This document shows, piece by piece, positions 37,077 through 46,743 of a stretch of DNA of 64,000 nt. The notes beneath the pieces are model-generated. The model saw nothing but the letters and a program-made list of their open reading frames with translations. It made no database searches and was not told where the DNA came from. Each line of letters begins with the position of its first letter. Position 1 is the stretch's first letter. This stretch comes from Geitlerinema sp. S16 (GTDB taxonomy: Bacteria; Cyanobacteriota; Cyanobacteriia; Cyanobacteriales; Geitlerinemataceae), in the NCBI GenBank assembly GCA_011390275.1, contig JAABST010000002.1, positions 62,001 to 126,000 of the forward strand. The letters are read 5' to 3'. The position numbers were made by a program, and so were the translations under genes.

Positions 37077-37979
37077 TTAGGCGCTAGCTTGTGGCTGAAA
37101 TAGAGCCGCGATCGCCGCTTGCGGGTCGGCCTGCTTGACCAAGGATTCCCCAATTAAGACGGCATTGGCTCCGGCAGTGACGACGCGATCGAGGTCGGTG
37201 GGAGTATGTAAGCCGGATTCGCTGACGAGGGTGATATTTTTCGCCGTGAGGGCGTCGCGCCGCGCCGCGATCAGATTTTCGCTTGTGGCGAGATCCACGG
37301 AGAAGTCTTCGAGATTGCGGTTGTTAATGCCGATGAGTTCAACGCCGTCGATCGCCAAGACGCGATCGAGTTCTTCGAGGGTATGCACTTCGATCAGTGC
37401 GGCCATGCCGAGGGTGCGGGCAATTTTTAGAAAGTAGGACAGATCGCGATCTTGCAAAATCGCCGCGATCAGCAAAACGGCGTCGGCTCCGTGGGCGCGA
37501 GCTTTATAGATTTGATAGGGGTAAATGACGAAATCTTTGCACAGGAGCGGCAGATCGACCGTGGCGCGAACGCGATCGAGAATCTCGAAACTACCCTGAA
37601 AAAATTTCGCATCGGTTAACACCGAAATACAGCTCGCGCCGCCCTGAGCATAGGCCGTCGCGATCGTCTCGGGGTCGAAATTCTCACAAATCACGCCTTT
37701 GCTGGGCGATGCTTTTTTGACCTCGGCGATCAGCGCGGGCTGGGTTTTCCCCGATCGTAGCGCCCCGACAAAATCCAACGCCGCCGGTTTGTCCTGCACC
37801 GCACGACGCAGATCGATCAGCGTCCGCACCGATCGCCAGCGCTCGACCTCGACCTCCTTATGCCAGACAATTTCTTCGAGGATATGCTGCGGATCGGCTC
37901 CGGGAATCGGAACCTTATAACTACAGGTATCGGCTTGAACACTGGGGTTCGGATGGCGGCGGCGAATTTGCAGAGTCAT
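37077..37979 (-). CDS. trpC: Indole-3-glycerol phosphate synthase
   Basis: 300-residue TIM-barrel enzyme of tryptophan synthesis; it closes the indole ring of CdRP to give indole-3-glycerol phosphate. The segments [17 protein letters not shown] (catalytic Lys), [48 protein letters not shown] and [15 protein letters not shown] are all family hallmarks. The N-terminal extension of about 40 residues ([17 protein letters not shown]) is typical of cyanobacterial TrpC. It is not beside other trp genes, which is usual in cyanobacteria; the TrpD-like cnaT 4 kb away is probably regulatory rather than biosynthetic. Confidence 0.96.
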   Translation of the reverse strand: MTLQIRRRHPNPSVQADTCSYKVPIPGADPQHILEEIVWHKEVEVERWRSVRTLIDLRRAVQDKPAALDFVGALRSGKTQPALIAEVKKASPSKGVICENFDPETIATAYAQGGASCISVLTDAKFFQGSFEILDRVRATVDLPLLCKDFVIYPYQIYKARAHGADAVLLIAAILQDRDLSYFLKIARTLGMAALIEVHTLEELDRVLAIDGVELIGINNRNLEDFSVDLATSENLIAARRDALTAKNITLVSESGLHTPTDLDRVVTAGANAVLIGESLVKQADPQAAIAALFQPQASA

Positions 37980-38199
37980 CAGGCGTTGGCAAACAAAAAA
38001 TCAGGCTCGTGACGGGCTGTCGCGCGATTTCTCGATGGCAGCTTTGACAGCTTGGCGATCGGAAAAATCGGCGATGTTCGTTCAGCGAGCGGATTTAATT
38101 TTAGCGCTTTGACGATCGTAGTCCGTCTGAGGTGGTTGATTTGCTCAGAGATTCGCCAGGGATTAGCTCGGGATCAGCGATTCTTTCCGGGCAATACTC

Positions 38200-39822
38200 C
38201 TAATCCGATCGCGCCCATCCCGGCTGCTGATGTTGAAAGAGGCTGAGATCGACCCAACGACTACCGGACTGCGGCGCAAGGGCAATCAGAGGCGTCGGAT
38301 GACCCGTTAAGGTTTCCTCCGGCTTGCCAGTCGCTAAATCCCAGACCTTGATCGTGCGCTCCGTACTCGCGCTCGCGATGTACTTCCCCTCTGGATCAAG
38401 CGTTAATGCCTGCACGACGCCCGCATGAGCCGCAATCTCGCGCCGCAGACTGCCATCGGTTAGATCCCAGATTTGAATCTGACCTGATTGAGTTCCACTG
38501 ATCAGAAAGCGTCCATCATCATCGATCACCAGCGAAATGGTCACATCTCCGACGGGTTTGAGATCGAAGCGTAAATCACCAGATGGTAAGTCCCAAACTT
38601 TGAGGGAGCGATCGGTCGCGCTTGAAACGAGTAACGTTTCATCCTTGGACATAATCAGGGCTTTCACCGAGGTGCGATGGGCTTGCAGTCGGTGGCAGGT
38701 TTCCCCAGTGCGGATATCCCAAACCGAAATCGATCCATCATCACAGCCGCTGACGGCAAAATGACTGCTCGGGGAGAGCGTGACCGCACTAATGCCGCTC
38801 GGGTGGCCGATGAGATGACGCGAGAGAACAGCACTCCCGGACTGGGATAGCTTGAGCTGCTTTTCGGCGGTATCGGAGCTGAGGGGATGGCTGCCCGAGA
38901 AGGCTGAACTTGGGACGATCGAGCGGACTTGACCGGCCAAGGAGGCGATTAGTTCGGTATTATCCGTCGTCCAGATTCGTAGGCTGCCGTCATAGCTGCT
39001 GCTGGCGATCGTACGACCATCGGCTCCGATCGCAAACGGATACACATAGTTGGAGGCGGTTGTTAAGGTTTGGAACCAGTTTGTGCGTGGCTGATTGTTG
39101 TAGGCTCTGTGCGCCAAAACGTCGAGGTAGCAGGGGAGACCGCCCATGTAGAGCAGGTCATGGATACCGATCACGCCGCGATCGCGACCGTTGACCGCAT
39201 CACCCGGTAAAAACCCTGCAAGCACGACGTGGTAACGATTGCACACCTCCGTAATCGATTCGCGAATCCAGAGGCATACGACCAGATCGATCTCGTCGCT
39301 CTCTGGGTCATAAGACCAGGCTAAATCCTCGATCGGTTGATCATCTTCTAGCCACAGCACTCGCAAACGCAACGGCTGTAACCGCAGATCAGAGATAAAA
39401 TTCGCCTCGTCATCCCCCTGATTTTGTTCATGAACGGCGGCGAGGTTAATGTCAAACAGACCGAGGCGATCGAGTTCGAGGTAGTCCACCCTTTGCTTAA
39501 CGCGAACACACCCACCGATCGCCGTTGACAGCGTGAGCTGAAGGAGCTGTTCACGCAGATACGATCGAAACAATTCGCGAACGGAGAGCGATGGATCGGA
39601 TTCGAGGATGAGGTTGCGGCTCGACGCTCGTAGCGTACTCGCCGTCGCGCTACCAAAGGTTAATTGCTCTAGCTGCGTCGGCTGAACCGGTGCTTCCGGC
39701 ATAAACGCGGCCTCTAATAGCCCTGTCCATCCAGCGTCCGGTGTCCCCCTCTCGCCTAGGACACGGGTTAAGCGGGTGATGAAGCTAGTCTGTTGCGATC
39801 GTAGCGGGCTCGTCCAATCCAT
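38200..39822 (-). CDS. WD40 repeat protein with unknown N-terminal domain
   Basis: 540-residue protein. The C-terminal half from about residue 265 holds at least five WD40 repeats with WD-type ends (GSLRIWTTDN, GSISVWDIRTG, RSLKVWDLPSG, GQIQIWDLTDG, RTIKVWDLATG), forming most of a beta-propeller for protein-protein contacts. The N-terminal 260 residues have no motif I recognise, though LDRLGLFDINLAAVHEQNQG and the acidic EDLAWSYDPESDEIDLVV segment suggest a folded domain. No signal peptide or membrane span is seen. Fewer than seven clear repeats means either divergent blades or an incomplete propeller. Partner and role unknown. Both flanks are long non-coding stretches. Confidence 0.78.
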   Translation of the reverse strand: MDWTSPLRSQQTSFITRLTRVLGERGTPDAGWTGLLEAAFMPEAPVQPTQLEQLTFGSATASTLRASSRNLILESDPSLSVRELFRSYLREQLLQLTLSTAIGGCVRVKQRVDYLELDRLGLFDINLAAVHEQNQGDDEANFISDLRLQPLRLRVLWLEDDQPIEDLAWSYDPESDEIDLVVCLWIRESITEVCNRYHVVLAGFLPGDAVNGRDRGVIGIHDLLYMGGLPCYLDVLAHRAYNNQPRTNWFQTLTTASNYVYPFAIGADGRTIASSSYDGSLRIWTTDNTELIASLAGQVRSIVPSSAFSGSHPLSSDTAEKQLKLSQSGSAVLSRHLIGHPSGISAVTLSPSSHFAVSGCDDGSISVWDIRTGETCHRLQAHRTSVKALIMSKDETLLVSSATDRSLKVWDLPSGDLRFDLKPVGDVTISLVIDDDGRFLISGTQSGQIQIWDLTDGSLRREIAAHAGVVQALTLDPEGKYIASASTERTIKVWDLATGKPEETLTGHPTPLIALAPQSGSRWVDLSLFQHQQPGWARSD

Positions 39823-40465
39823 GCGAAAGGGGGAATAATTTTTCTAAGATTTTATCGAGATTCGTTCTCAGGTCGGCTAACCCAAAAATCAGAGGGTGGT
39901 GATTCTTCAGGGGCCTCGATGGCCGTGTTTGTTCTCTACACAATACAGTTGACCACAACCGGAAATGAACTTTATGGCTCTAGACGCCTCTGAAAAGTAT
40001 GCCGAACAAAGTAGAAATACTTACGTAGCGTGGCTTAAATACGAGTCTGGCAAAGATGACACGACTCAGTAGCATCCCTCTGAGTTAGCGGAACGCTAGT
40101 GTCATCAATTAATCGTAGAACCCTTGTCGGACAAGCTGTTGAGTGCCCGATCCAATAAAAAAGCTAGGGGTTGAAATCCTGACTGGGTAAGCGCTAGAAA
40201 TTTAATTGATGACAGCCCCTAGCTCCTTGCGCAATGTTGACTCCAAACTGTGAGCGTCACGATGGGACGGCGAGATAAAAAAAACGGATCGGAAGCGATC
40301 GAAATGACGAGATTTCGACATGTTCGACATGATGAAATAATGATAGACACGCCTCGAACTCGTCTAGTCGCGATCATCGGGCAAGAATCATCGGGCGCGA
40401 CCTCCTAATGCTGCCCGTTACGGCGCACAGCATTGTCAACGATTCGTCAAAGATTCGAGATATTC
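39823..40465. other. Long intergenic region with a possible mobile-element remnant
   Basis: 643 bp between the divergent WD40 gene and the DUF3352 gene. A 34-codon plus-strand frame (39974-40072) has no recognisable content. The region from 40100 to 40214 is bounded by a 13-bp inverted repeat (separate entry). The promoters for both flanking genes must also lie here, but I cannot place them. Confidence 0.4.
40100..40214. mobile_element. Possible MITE or insertion sequence remnant
   Basis: A perfect 13-bp inverted repeat, TGTCATCAATTAA at 40100-40112 and its complement at 40202-40214, encloses 89 bp with no open frame. Outside it, CGCTAG on the left and CCCCTAGC on the right are partly symmetric. 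Size and structure suit a small non-autonomous element or an excised insertion sequence. No clear target duplication was found and no transposase is nearby. Confidence 0.4.
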
Positions 40466-42205
40466 ATGGCATCTGAGAATTCAATGAATTCCACCTATCC
40501 CGGCGTTAAATCCCCTCTGTCGATTGTTTTGGCGATTATCCTCGCCCTGACAACTCTGTGGAGTGTCTACTGGTTTACAACCCAAAGCGCGATCTCGCTG
40601 CTGAATGGAGCCGATCGCCAAGCGCCTGAAGCAGCGGTGCTGGTTCCCAAGGATGCGCCGCTGATGGTGTCGCTCTTGACGGAGCCTGATCGGCTGCAAA
40701 AGTTGCGCGTATTACGCACGGGATTACGTCGGCGATCGCAGGTACGGGATGAATTCAGCGCGATCGAGCAAAGCCTGCTGGCCGATACGGAACTCACCTA
40801 CGAACGCGACATTCAGCCCTGGCTGGGCGACGAGGTGACGATCGCGATCACGGCGATTGATCGCGATCGTAATCCGAACAACGGCAACCAGCCCGGATAT
40901 CTCGTAGCTCTGAGTATCGACGACGCTGAACGCAGCCGCGAATTTCTCGATGCCTACTGGCTCAATAAAGCCGTCTCCGGTCGTGAGATTCAAGCCGAAG
41001 AGTACAACGGCGTTCAGACGATTTACAGCAAACGCACCTATCGCCCCAAAGAACTCACACCGCGCGATTTTAACCCCTTCGCCAAAGCCAACGCCGGGGA
41101 ATGGGCGAGCGCGATCGTCGGCAGTCGCTTCGTCTTGTTCGCCAACGATCCCGAGGTGTTACGCCAAGCGATTCATAACGTCCAAGTTCCCGAACTCAAC
41201 CTGAAGAGCAGCGAAGCCTATCAAACCGCGTTAACCGAACTGACCGATCGCCGTATTGGTCTCGTTGTCGCCAACCTGGCCGCTCTCGATAACGATGACC
41301 TAACCACAGCCTCCAATCTGCCCCGCACCGTCGCCGCCGCGATCGCCCTCGATCGGCACGGCCTCATTTTCGATACGCTCTGGAACGACGCCGCCGATCG
41401 CCCCGACACCGCTCCCGCACTGATGATGCCCCCCCGAGCCTTGAGCTACATCCCCCAAGATGCCGCGATCGCCCTCACCGGAACCGATCTAACTCAACGC
41501 TGGTCACACATCCAGGCTATCCTCTCCGACGGCGGCTCCCTGACCCAGGCTATCCGTCAAGCGGTAACAAATACGGAAAGCAATTGGGGAATTTCCCTCA
41601 GTGACAACATTTTTAACTGGACTCAGGGCGAATTTGCGCTGGGATTGCTACCGGGAGAGGCGGGTAAACCAGCGGATTGGGTGTTCGTGACCCAGACGAC
41701 CGCTGAGGCTGAAGCGGCGATCGCCCAACTGGATCAGCTTGCCTCTGAACAGGGTTACACCGCCGGTGCGTTCAGTCTGCGCGATCAGGGTCGGGTTTTT
41801 GCCTGGACGAAGCTTAAGCCAACGATGAACGTGGCGAATAGTGGGCCGCGTCTACGCTTGGAGCCGGATGTCTTGGGTGTGCGTGGTTCGTTGGAAGGTT
41901 ACGAAATTGTGGCCAGTTCGATCACGGCGATCGATGCGGCGTTTTCTGCGCCGTTTGATGGCAGCGTGCGCCAACAGGAGGGCTTCGCGATCGGCCGATC
42001 GCTGCTGGGCGAGGTGAATGATGGTTATCTCTATCTCGACTGGGAAACGGGCAAAGCGACGCTGGAACGACAGTTTCCGGTGTTGCGTTTGGCAGAGTTG
42101 TTCGGGCGTCCGCTGTTCGATCGGCTGCAATCGGTGGCGACGAGTACCTACGGTCGCGAGGGGAATATTAACCGCGCTCAGGCGATCGTGCAGTTTAAGG
42201 CGTAG
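40466..42205 (+). CDS. DUF3352 domain-containing protein
   Basis: 579-residue protein with one N-terminal membrane anchor (LSIVLAIILALTTLWSVYWF) and a large exported domain of the DUF3352 family, common in cyanobacteria and of unknown function. Family marks are AVLVPKDAPLMVSLLTEPDR near residue 60, LGDEVTIAITAID, GRFVL-type repeats (SRFVLFANDPEVLRQAI), and a second similar half with LSYIPQDAAIALTGTDLTQR, suggesting an internal duplication. I use ATG 40466; a TTG at 40433 or an ATG at 40481 are alternatives and no ribosome binding site decides it. Confidence 0.82.
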   Translation: MASENSMNSTYPGVKSPLSIVLAIILALTTLWSVYWFTTQSAISLLNGADRQAPEAAVLVPKDAPLMVSLLTEPDRLQKLRVLRTGLRRRSQVRDEFSAIEQSLLADTELTYERDIQPWLGDEVTIAITAIDRDRNPNNGNQPGYLVALSIDDAERSREFLDAYWLNKAVSGREIQAEEYNGVQTIYSKRTYRPKELTPRDFNPFAKANAGEWASAIVGSRFVLFANDPEVLRQAIHNVQVPELNLKSSEAYQTALTELTDRRIGLVVANLAALDNDDLTTASNLPRTVAAAIALDRHGLIFDTLWNDAADRPDTAPALMMPPRALSYIPQDAAIALTGTDLTQRWSHIQAILSDGGSLTQAIRQAVTNTESNWGISLSDNIFNWTQGEFALGLLPGEAGKPADWVFVTQTTAEAEAAIAQLDQLASEQGYTAGAFSLRDQGRVFAWTKLKPTMNVANSGPRLRLEPDVLGVRGSLEGYEIVASSITAIDAAFSAPFDGSVRQQEGFAIGRSLLGEVNDGYLYLDWETGKATLERQFPVLRLAELFGRPLFDRLQSVATSTYGREGNINRAQAIVQFKA

Positions 42206-42805
42206 TGAGATGGCATCACGAATATGGCGATCGTTGTGATTGACGATCGTTGGCAATGTTTAGAGCCACATCGAGATCAAGCGCACGTAGATTTGCGATC
42301 GTTCCATGCGAATTCATGCACAAACGTTATAGAAGCTGACGATATGAACTGTGCTTGGGGACACATTTTTAATTGTGTATACGCAAAATTTAAACCTAAA
42401 AATATTATTTTTTACGTGTTAATACTGAATTTATTTCGTGTTTTCCATTCGCGAGCCAGACGTATTTGTACTGATTCTCTCGAAAATTGTTCCTTTCGGA
42501 TTGATGTTGGCTCGTGTGGAATACGTAAGGTTTTACGGATTAACACGGCGAAGACTTCGCGTTAATCCGTAAAACCTTCTCTAAGCAAGGAGTCTACGGA
42601 TTGAGTGTATCTATGTGGTCATGGATCAACCGTGTTTTGATTTGACTCCGTACAGGCATTTTTGCTTTACAAACTCTTGACGGTCAAGCTCAGGAAACGG
42701 ACATATTCTGATGGTGTAAGAACCTTGTCGGCGGCAGGATATTTGCTGAGCGGAGGTTTGTAGGGGGTATCTTCCCTGAATCCATCTCAATTAACAGGCC
42801 ACATT
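42206..42805. other. 600-bp AT-rich intergenic region before the PEP-CTERM gene
   Basis: It contains a long hairpin (42527-42578) and must hold the promoter of the PEP-CTERM gene. A plus-strand open frame (42224-42565) starts in the DUF3352 tail region and ends in the hairpin; its translation has no recognisable feature and I reject it. Base composition is clearly lower in GC than in the flanking genes. Confidence 0.5.
42527..42578. repeat. Long perfect-stem hairpin (52 nt)
   Basis: Left arm 42527-42544 and right arm 42561-42578 are exact complements over 18 bp (AAGGTTTTACGGATTAAC). Inside lies a second 6-bp complement GCGAAG/CTTCGC around a single A. With a small internal mismatch the whole forms a stem of up to 24 bp. 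It lacks a T-tract, so it is not a usual terminator. It may be a palindromic repeat element. Confidence 0.75.
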
Positions 42806-43678
42806 ATGAAGACCTATAACCTCAGTGCAATTTTCGGAGCCGCAGCCCTAACGATCGCTGCCGTTAGTCCTGCCCAAGCCGTCCCCACCTGGCAATACGC
42901 TTTTGACCTGTTTAACGATGGTTATACCGGTGCTAGTTTTGGTGCGAGCAGCTCCTTTGAGTTTTATGGCATGGCCGTTGCGGAAGATGAAAACTCAATT
43001 TTCCTGGCGCTAAACTCGAATCTCAAAATTGATGGTTACAGCCTAGAGTCAGCCAGTGGTAAGGTTGTTGACTGGGGCGATATCTTCCTGAATTTCTCCG
43101 GCAAAGACTACGACACCGCGATCGCCGATGGTGACATGTTCGGGATTCACTTCACGGGTGAGAGCGATTCGGGCGTGCAAGAGAATGGTCTGTATAAGGT
43201 GAAGACATCGGCTAATGTGGCTGGTGAAAACGTTGGATTTGACACACTGCAAGAACATACCACCCATAACAACTACAATCGTCAAGGCGTCGGCAATGTT
43301 GACCATGCGGACTACTTCAACGCCGATGCTAGCCTCAAAAATGTCATCCTTGACGGCACAAAAATTGGTGATATTGCGTTTCTAGACGAAAGCCAACTGT
43401 CGGCTAAGGGGCTAAACTTTTTCGCCCAGAATGCAGGATCGGTGGGAACTCAAACCTTCGGTTTCTCATTCTCAAAGGCTGACCTACCCGGTGGCTTGAG
43501 CGGTAACATGATCGCGACGATCTTTGCGGAATGCAACAATGACGGTATCGGTATCGTGGCTAAAGTTGATCCGTCCACTCCTGAAACACCGATCGAAGAT
43601 GTGCCGGAACCGGCTTCGGTTTTGGGTCTGATCACGATCGCCAGCAGCGCCTTCGGCCTGCGTCGCCGCCGCGCTTAA
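42806..43678 (+). CDS. PEP-CTERM sorting domain protein
   Basis: 290-residue exported protein. A signal peptide (FGAAALTIAAVSPAQA) is followed by a Gly/Asp/Asn-rich beta-type domain. The C-terminal sorting signal has the order VPEPASVLGL, a hydrophobic segment and a basic tail LRRRRA. In bacteria with an exosortase this tail is cleaved and the protein goes to the cell surface or matrix; no exosortase gene is in the window. The function of the main domain is unknown. It has a long upstream region of its own and a strong terminator downstream. Confidence 0.9.
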   Translation: MKTYNLSAIFGAAALTIAAVSPAQAVPTWQYAFDLFNDGYTGASFGASSSFEFYGMAVAEDENSIFLALNSNLKIDGYSLESASGKVVDWGDIFLNFSGKDYDTAIADGDMFGIHFTGESDSGVQENGLYKVKTSANVAGENVGFDTLQEHTTHNNYNRQGVGNVDHADYFNADASLKNVILDGTKIGDIAFLDESQLSAKGLNFFAQNAGSVGTQTFGFSFSKADLPGGLSGNMIATIFAECNNDGIGIVAKVDPSTPETPIEDVPEPASVLGLITIASSAFGLRRRRA

Positions 43679-43746
43679 TTTTCCGCGCCGACACCTCTGG
43701 GTCGGTGTCACGATCGCGCAACACTCTTAACTTCATGATTTAGCCT

Positions 43747-43784
43747 GTGGCAGAGATAATCGCCGAATCTCTGCCACTTTTTTT
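43747..43784 (+). terminator. Rho-independent terminator after the PEP-CTERM gene
   Basis: A perfect 10-bp stem GTGGCAGAGA (43747-43756) with TCTCTGCCAC (43768-43777), an 11-nt loop, is followed by seven T (43778-43784). It lies 69 bp after the stop and also just before the end of the convergent cupin gene. Confidence 0.88.
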
Positions 43785-43800
43785 GTGTTTTATCCGTAGT

Positions 43801-44511
43801 TTAACGAGCGCTAACGGCGTACTCCTTCGCTGTCACCGCCCGATCGCCCAGATGCCCCGTTTTCACATAAATCAAACAGCCCGCCTCGCTAAACGGCGTA
43901 TGCACACTCCCCGGCGGATTGCGTAGCCACGTCCCCGCCGGATAATCCCCCAGCTCATCGGAAAACTTCCCCTCCAGCACAAAAATCTCCTCCCCGTCCG
44001 GATGACCATGACGCTGAAACCGCGTCTCCGGTTGCCAGCGCACCAGTGCCACGTTTTCTGTCCCGAACTGATGCAGCGGCAACACCGACAAGCCCGCCAC
44101 CAGCCCCGGCACAAACTGCGCCGATCGCGTCTCGATCGCCACCCGCGTTCGATCGTCCGGCCACATCTGCCGTAACTTCACCCAAATCGTACAGCCCGAC
44201 TCGCTATAGGGCGCGTGGCTCGATCCCACCGGATTTCGTACATAACTCCCCGCCGGATAATCGCCATGCTCATCGGAAAACGTCCCGTCTAGCACGAAAA
44301 ATTCTTCGCCACCGCCGTGGGTGTGGGCATCAAAACGGCTCCCTGGAGCGTAGCGGACGATCGAGGTGGCGCGGGCGACTTCAGCGCCGTCGCGATCGAG
44401 CATCCGGCGATCGACACCGGGCAGCGGTGAAGCGATCCAGTCCAGATCGTCGCAGTGAACAACGGCACGCTGGGAGAGGTCAGCGTGAATTTTCAAGGTG
44501 TCGGGATACAT
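43801..44511 (-). CDS. Double cupin protein, ChrR-like
   Basis: 236-residue protein with two similar cupin domains. The first has TSIVRYAPGSRFDAHTHGGG, then EEFFVLDGTFSDEHGDYPAG. The second repeats the pattern with PETRFQRHGHPDGEEIFVLE and GKFSDELGDYPAG. The His/Glu sets (H-x-H with E six or so residues on, and a late His in SSHAPYSE and SVHTPFSE) are typical metal ligands. ChrR proteins are anti-sigma factors for singlet-oxygen response, but the zinc-binding N-terminal domain that binds the sigma factor is absent here, so a sensor or enzyme role is equally possible. It is divergent from the PGM1-type ligase gene. Confidence 0.85.
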   Translation of the reverse strand: MYPDTLKIHADLSQRAVVHCDDLDWIASPLPGVDRRMLDRDGAEVARATSIVRYAPGSRFDAHTHGGGEEFFVLDGTFSDEHGDYPAGSYVRNPVGSSHAPYSESGCTIWVKLRQMWPDDRTRVAIETRSAQFVPGLVAGLSVLPLHQFGTENVALVRWQPETRFQRHGHPDGEEIFVLEGKFSDELGDYPAGTWLRNPPGSVHTPFSEAGCLIYVKTGHLGDRAVTAKEYAVSAR

Positions 44512-44771
44512 GGATGTCAGGATTAGGTCTGAAAAGGTGTGTTTAATGCAATCGTGACACGAAAAAATCGGCCTTGCGGTCGGTCTTCTGGTCGGTCTTT
44601 GTACGATATGCGTAAAGAGAGATTACGCGGGCTACGGTTCGATCGCGGACGATCCAACCGCTTGCTAGGATCGCCTTAGATTGACGATTCGATCTACGAT
44701 TCGATTAACGTGCGATTTGACCTGATTGCTACCTGACCCGCCCCGCCCCGTACGCCCAACGTACAACCCCG

Positions 44772-46364
44772 ATGCTCATGGACTTCCCCACACTCGATCG
44801 CACCACACCGTCTACCTCGGCATCGGCGCAGCGTTTTCGAGATCTGCAAACGCAACTCCGCGATCGGTGGCAGTCGCTCGACCTGTTCGATACGGGCGAT
44901 TACGATCTCGTTGTCATTCCCTCGCTGACCCTCGACTCGCACGAGCTACGCAAAGTCAGCGGCGTTTGGCACTACGAAGAGCGCTTTCTCTTTTTGCTGC
45001 TGCGGTTACGCAACCCACGCACACGCATCGTGTACATCACCTCGCAGCCGATCCACCCGAGCATTATTGACTATTACCTACAGCTACTACCCGGCATTCC
45101 GTTTTCCCACGCCCGTAGCCGCTTGCTGCTCTTCGCCACCTACGACTCGTCGAGCCGATCGCTCACCCAAAAAATCCTCGATCGCCCACGCCTAATCGAA
45201 CGCATTCGCCGCGCCGTACGCCCCGATTGTTCCTACGCCACCTGCTTCAACGCCACCGTTCTCGAACGTGAACTCTCCGTACAGCTTGGCATTCCGCTCC
45301 TCGCCACCGATCCCGACCTGCTCTATTTCGGCACGAAAAGCGGTAGCCGCCAAATTTTCGAGGAATGTCACGTGCCTCATCCTGACGGTAGCCCATTGGT
45401 TCACAAAATTGACGCCTTAGCAGAAGCCGCCCGCCGCCTCAAGCATCGGAATCCTGAATTGACTCACTGTGTGGTCAAACTGAATGAAGGCTTTTCTGGG
45501 GAAGGTAACGCCCTGCTCGATTTACGCAAACTGAGTAAAAATCCCTCGATCGCCGATATCCATCGCCGCTTCCACGCCATGCGCTTTCAGGCGAAGGAGG
45601 AGAACTGGAGCACGTTTAAGCAACGCATCCCCGACCTCGGCGCGATCGTTGAGGCGTTTATTGAAGGAGATACGAAGCGATCGCCCAGTGTCCAGGGTTA
45701 TATCTCCCCCAGCGGTGAGGTCGAAATTCTCTCAACGCATGATCAGATCCTCGGTGGCCCGGATGGTCAGATCTTCCTCGGCTGCGAATTTCCCGCCCAT
45801 GCGAGCTACCGTTTACAGCTCCAAGAGTATGGCCAGAAGATTGGCGAACGTTTGGCGAAGTATGGAGCGCTGGAGCGCTATGGAGTGGATTTTGTCGCGG
45901 TGAAGCGGGAGGAAATGGGCGAAGAGTGTTGGGAGGTTCAGGCGATCGAAATTAACCTGCGCAAAGGCGGCACAACCCATCCGTTTATGACCCTTAAACT
46001 CTTAACCAAAGGGCAGTACGACACCAGTGATGGGCTGTTTTATAGCCGTCAGGGTCAGGCAAAATATTACAAAGCAACGGATAATCTCGTGGCTGATCGC
46101 TACCGGGGTTTACTGCCCAATGACTTGATGAATACGATCGCCTTTAATCAGCTCCATTTTGACACCAGCACGGCGACGGGAACCGTGTTTCATTTGATGG
46201 GGTCATTATCCGAGTTTGGCAAGTTGGGTCTGACGAGTATCGGCAATTCACCCGAAGAAGCGGAGTTGTTATATCAGCAGGTGGTGTCATCGCTCGATCA
46301 GGAAACCTCGGACGATGTGGCGGCACGATTGGCGATGCCGTTTTCCTGGCCGTCTATGTTTTAA
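44772..46364 (+). CDS. PGM1-related ATP-grasp peptide ligase
   Basis: 530-residue protein related to PGM1, the ATP-grasp ligase of pheganomycin synthesis that joins an amino acid-like unit to a ribosomal peptide. Family segments are YDLVVIPSLTLDSHEL, HYEERFLFLLLRLRNPRTRI, YITSQPIHPSIIDYYLQLLP and VVKLNEGFSGEGNALLDL, the last being the ATP-grasp nucleotide-binding region. VQAIEINLRKGGTTHPFM holds the metal-binding Glu/Asn of the C-terminal grasp. Such genes are widespread in cyanobacteria with unknown products. Substrate cannot be given. The gene starts at ATG 44772 (a second ATG is at 44778). It is divergent from the double cupin gene across 260 bp. Confidence 0.82.
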   Translation: MLMDFPTLDRTTPSTSASAQRFRDLQTQLRDRWQSLDLFDTGDYDLVVIPSLTLDSHELRKVSGVWHYEERFLFLLLRLRNPRTRIVYITSQPIHPSIIDYYLQLLPGIPFSHARSRLLLFATYDSSSRSLTQKILDRPRLIERIRRAVRPDCSYATCFNATVLERELSVQLGIPLLATDPDLLYFGTKSGSRQIFEECHVPHPDGSPLVHKIDALAEAARRLKHRNPELTHCVVKLNEGFSGEGNALLDLRKLSKNPSIADIHRRFHAMRFQAKEENWSTFKQRIPDLGAIVEAFIEGDTKRSPSVQGYISPSGEVEILSTHDQILGGPDGQIFLGCEFPAHASYRLQLQEYGQKIGERLAKYGALERYGVDFVAVKREEMGEECWEVQAIEINLRKGGTTHPFMTLKLLTKGQYDTSDGLFYSRQGQAKYYKATDNLVADRYRGLLPNDLMNTIAFNQLHFDTSTATGTVFHLMGSLSEFGKLGLTSIGNSPEEAELLYQQVVSSLDQETSDDVAARLAMPFSWPSMF

Positions 46365-46743
46365 GTTGGATCGTCGGTTGACGCTCATCATCCTATGCAG
46401 TTCAAGGGTTACAACAAGGGTTACAAAATAGCCAGGACTGACAAAAAACCTAGCAAGTCGTGTTGGGCTAATTACGGGCACTTCTATACACATGTTTATA
46501 GAACTGTAAATTTTGATACCTTCCTAAAAAAACTTGAATAACTGACTTGATTTTTAGGAAAATCATTGTCATACTTACGGTCGCCTACGTGCTTCTGCTG
46601 GATTTAATTGCGTCCCCTGACTGTCTTTTATGTATAAAGACGTAAAAATGGTTGATCGCTTGAGAACGAGGGGTGAAAATTTAATCTTCCAACATTCGTT
46701 TTGGGTATTGAGGTAGAAGTGCGACCTTATTTGGAGTACTCGG
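46365..46743. other. Intergenic region upstream of the giant lipase gene
   Basis: 379 bp, AT-rich toward the right. I see no gene; a minus-strand frame at 46681-46890 overlaps the start of the next gene and is not credible. A promoter for the following gene is expected but not evident. A GGAG (about 46732-46735) is the likely ribosome binding site. Confidence 0.35.

Noticed and set aside
39974..40072. 32-residue plus-strand open frame in the 643-bp gap
   Set aside because: No ribosome binding site, no similarity I recognise, and short frames of this size are expected by chance.
42224..42565. 113-codon plus-strand open frame after the DUF3352 gene
   Set aside because: It ends inside the long hairpin, has random-looking composition and no recognisable family content.
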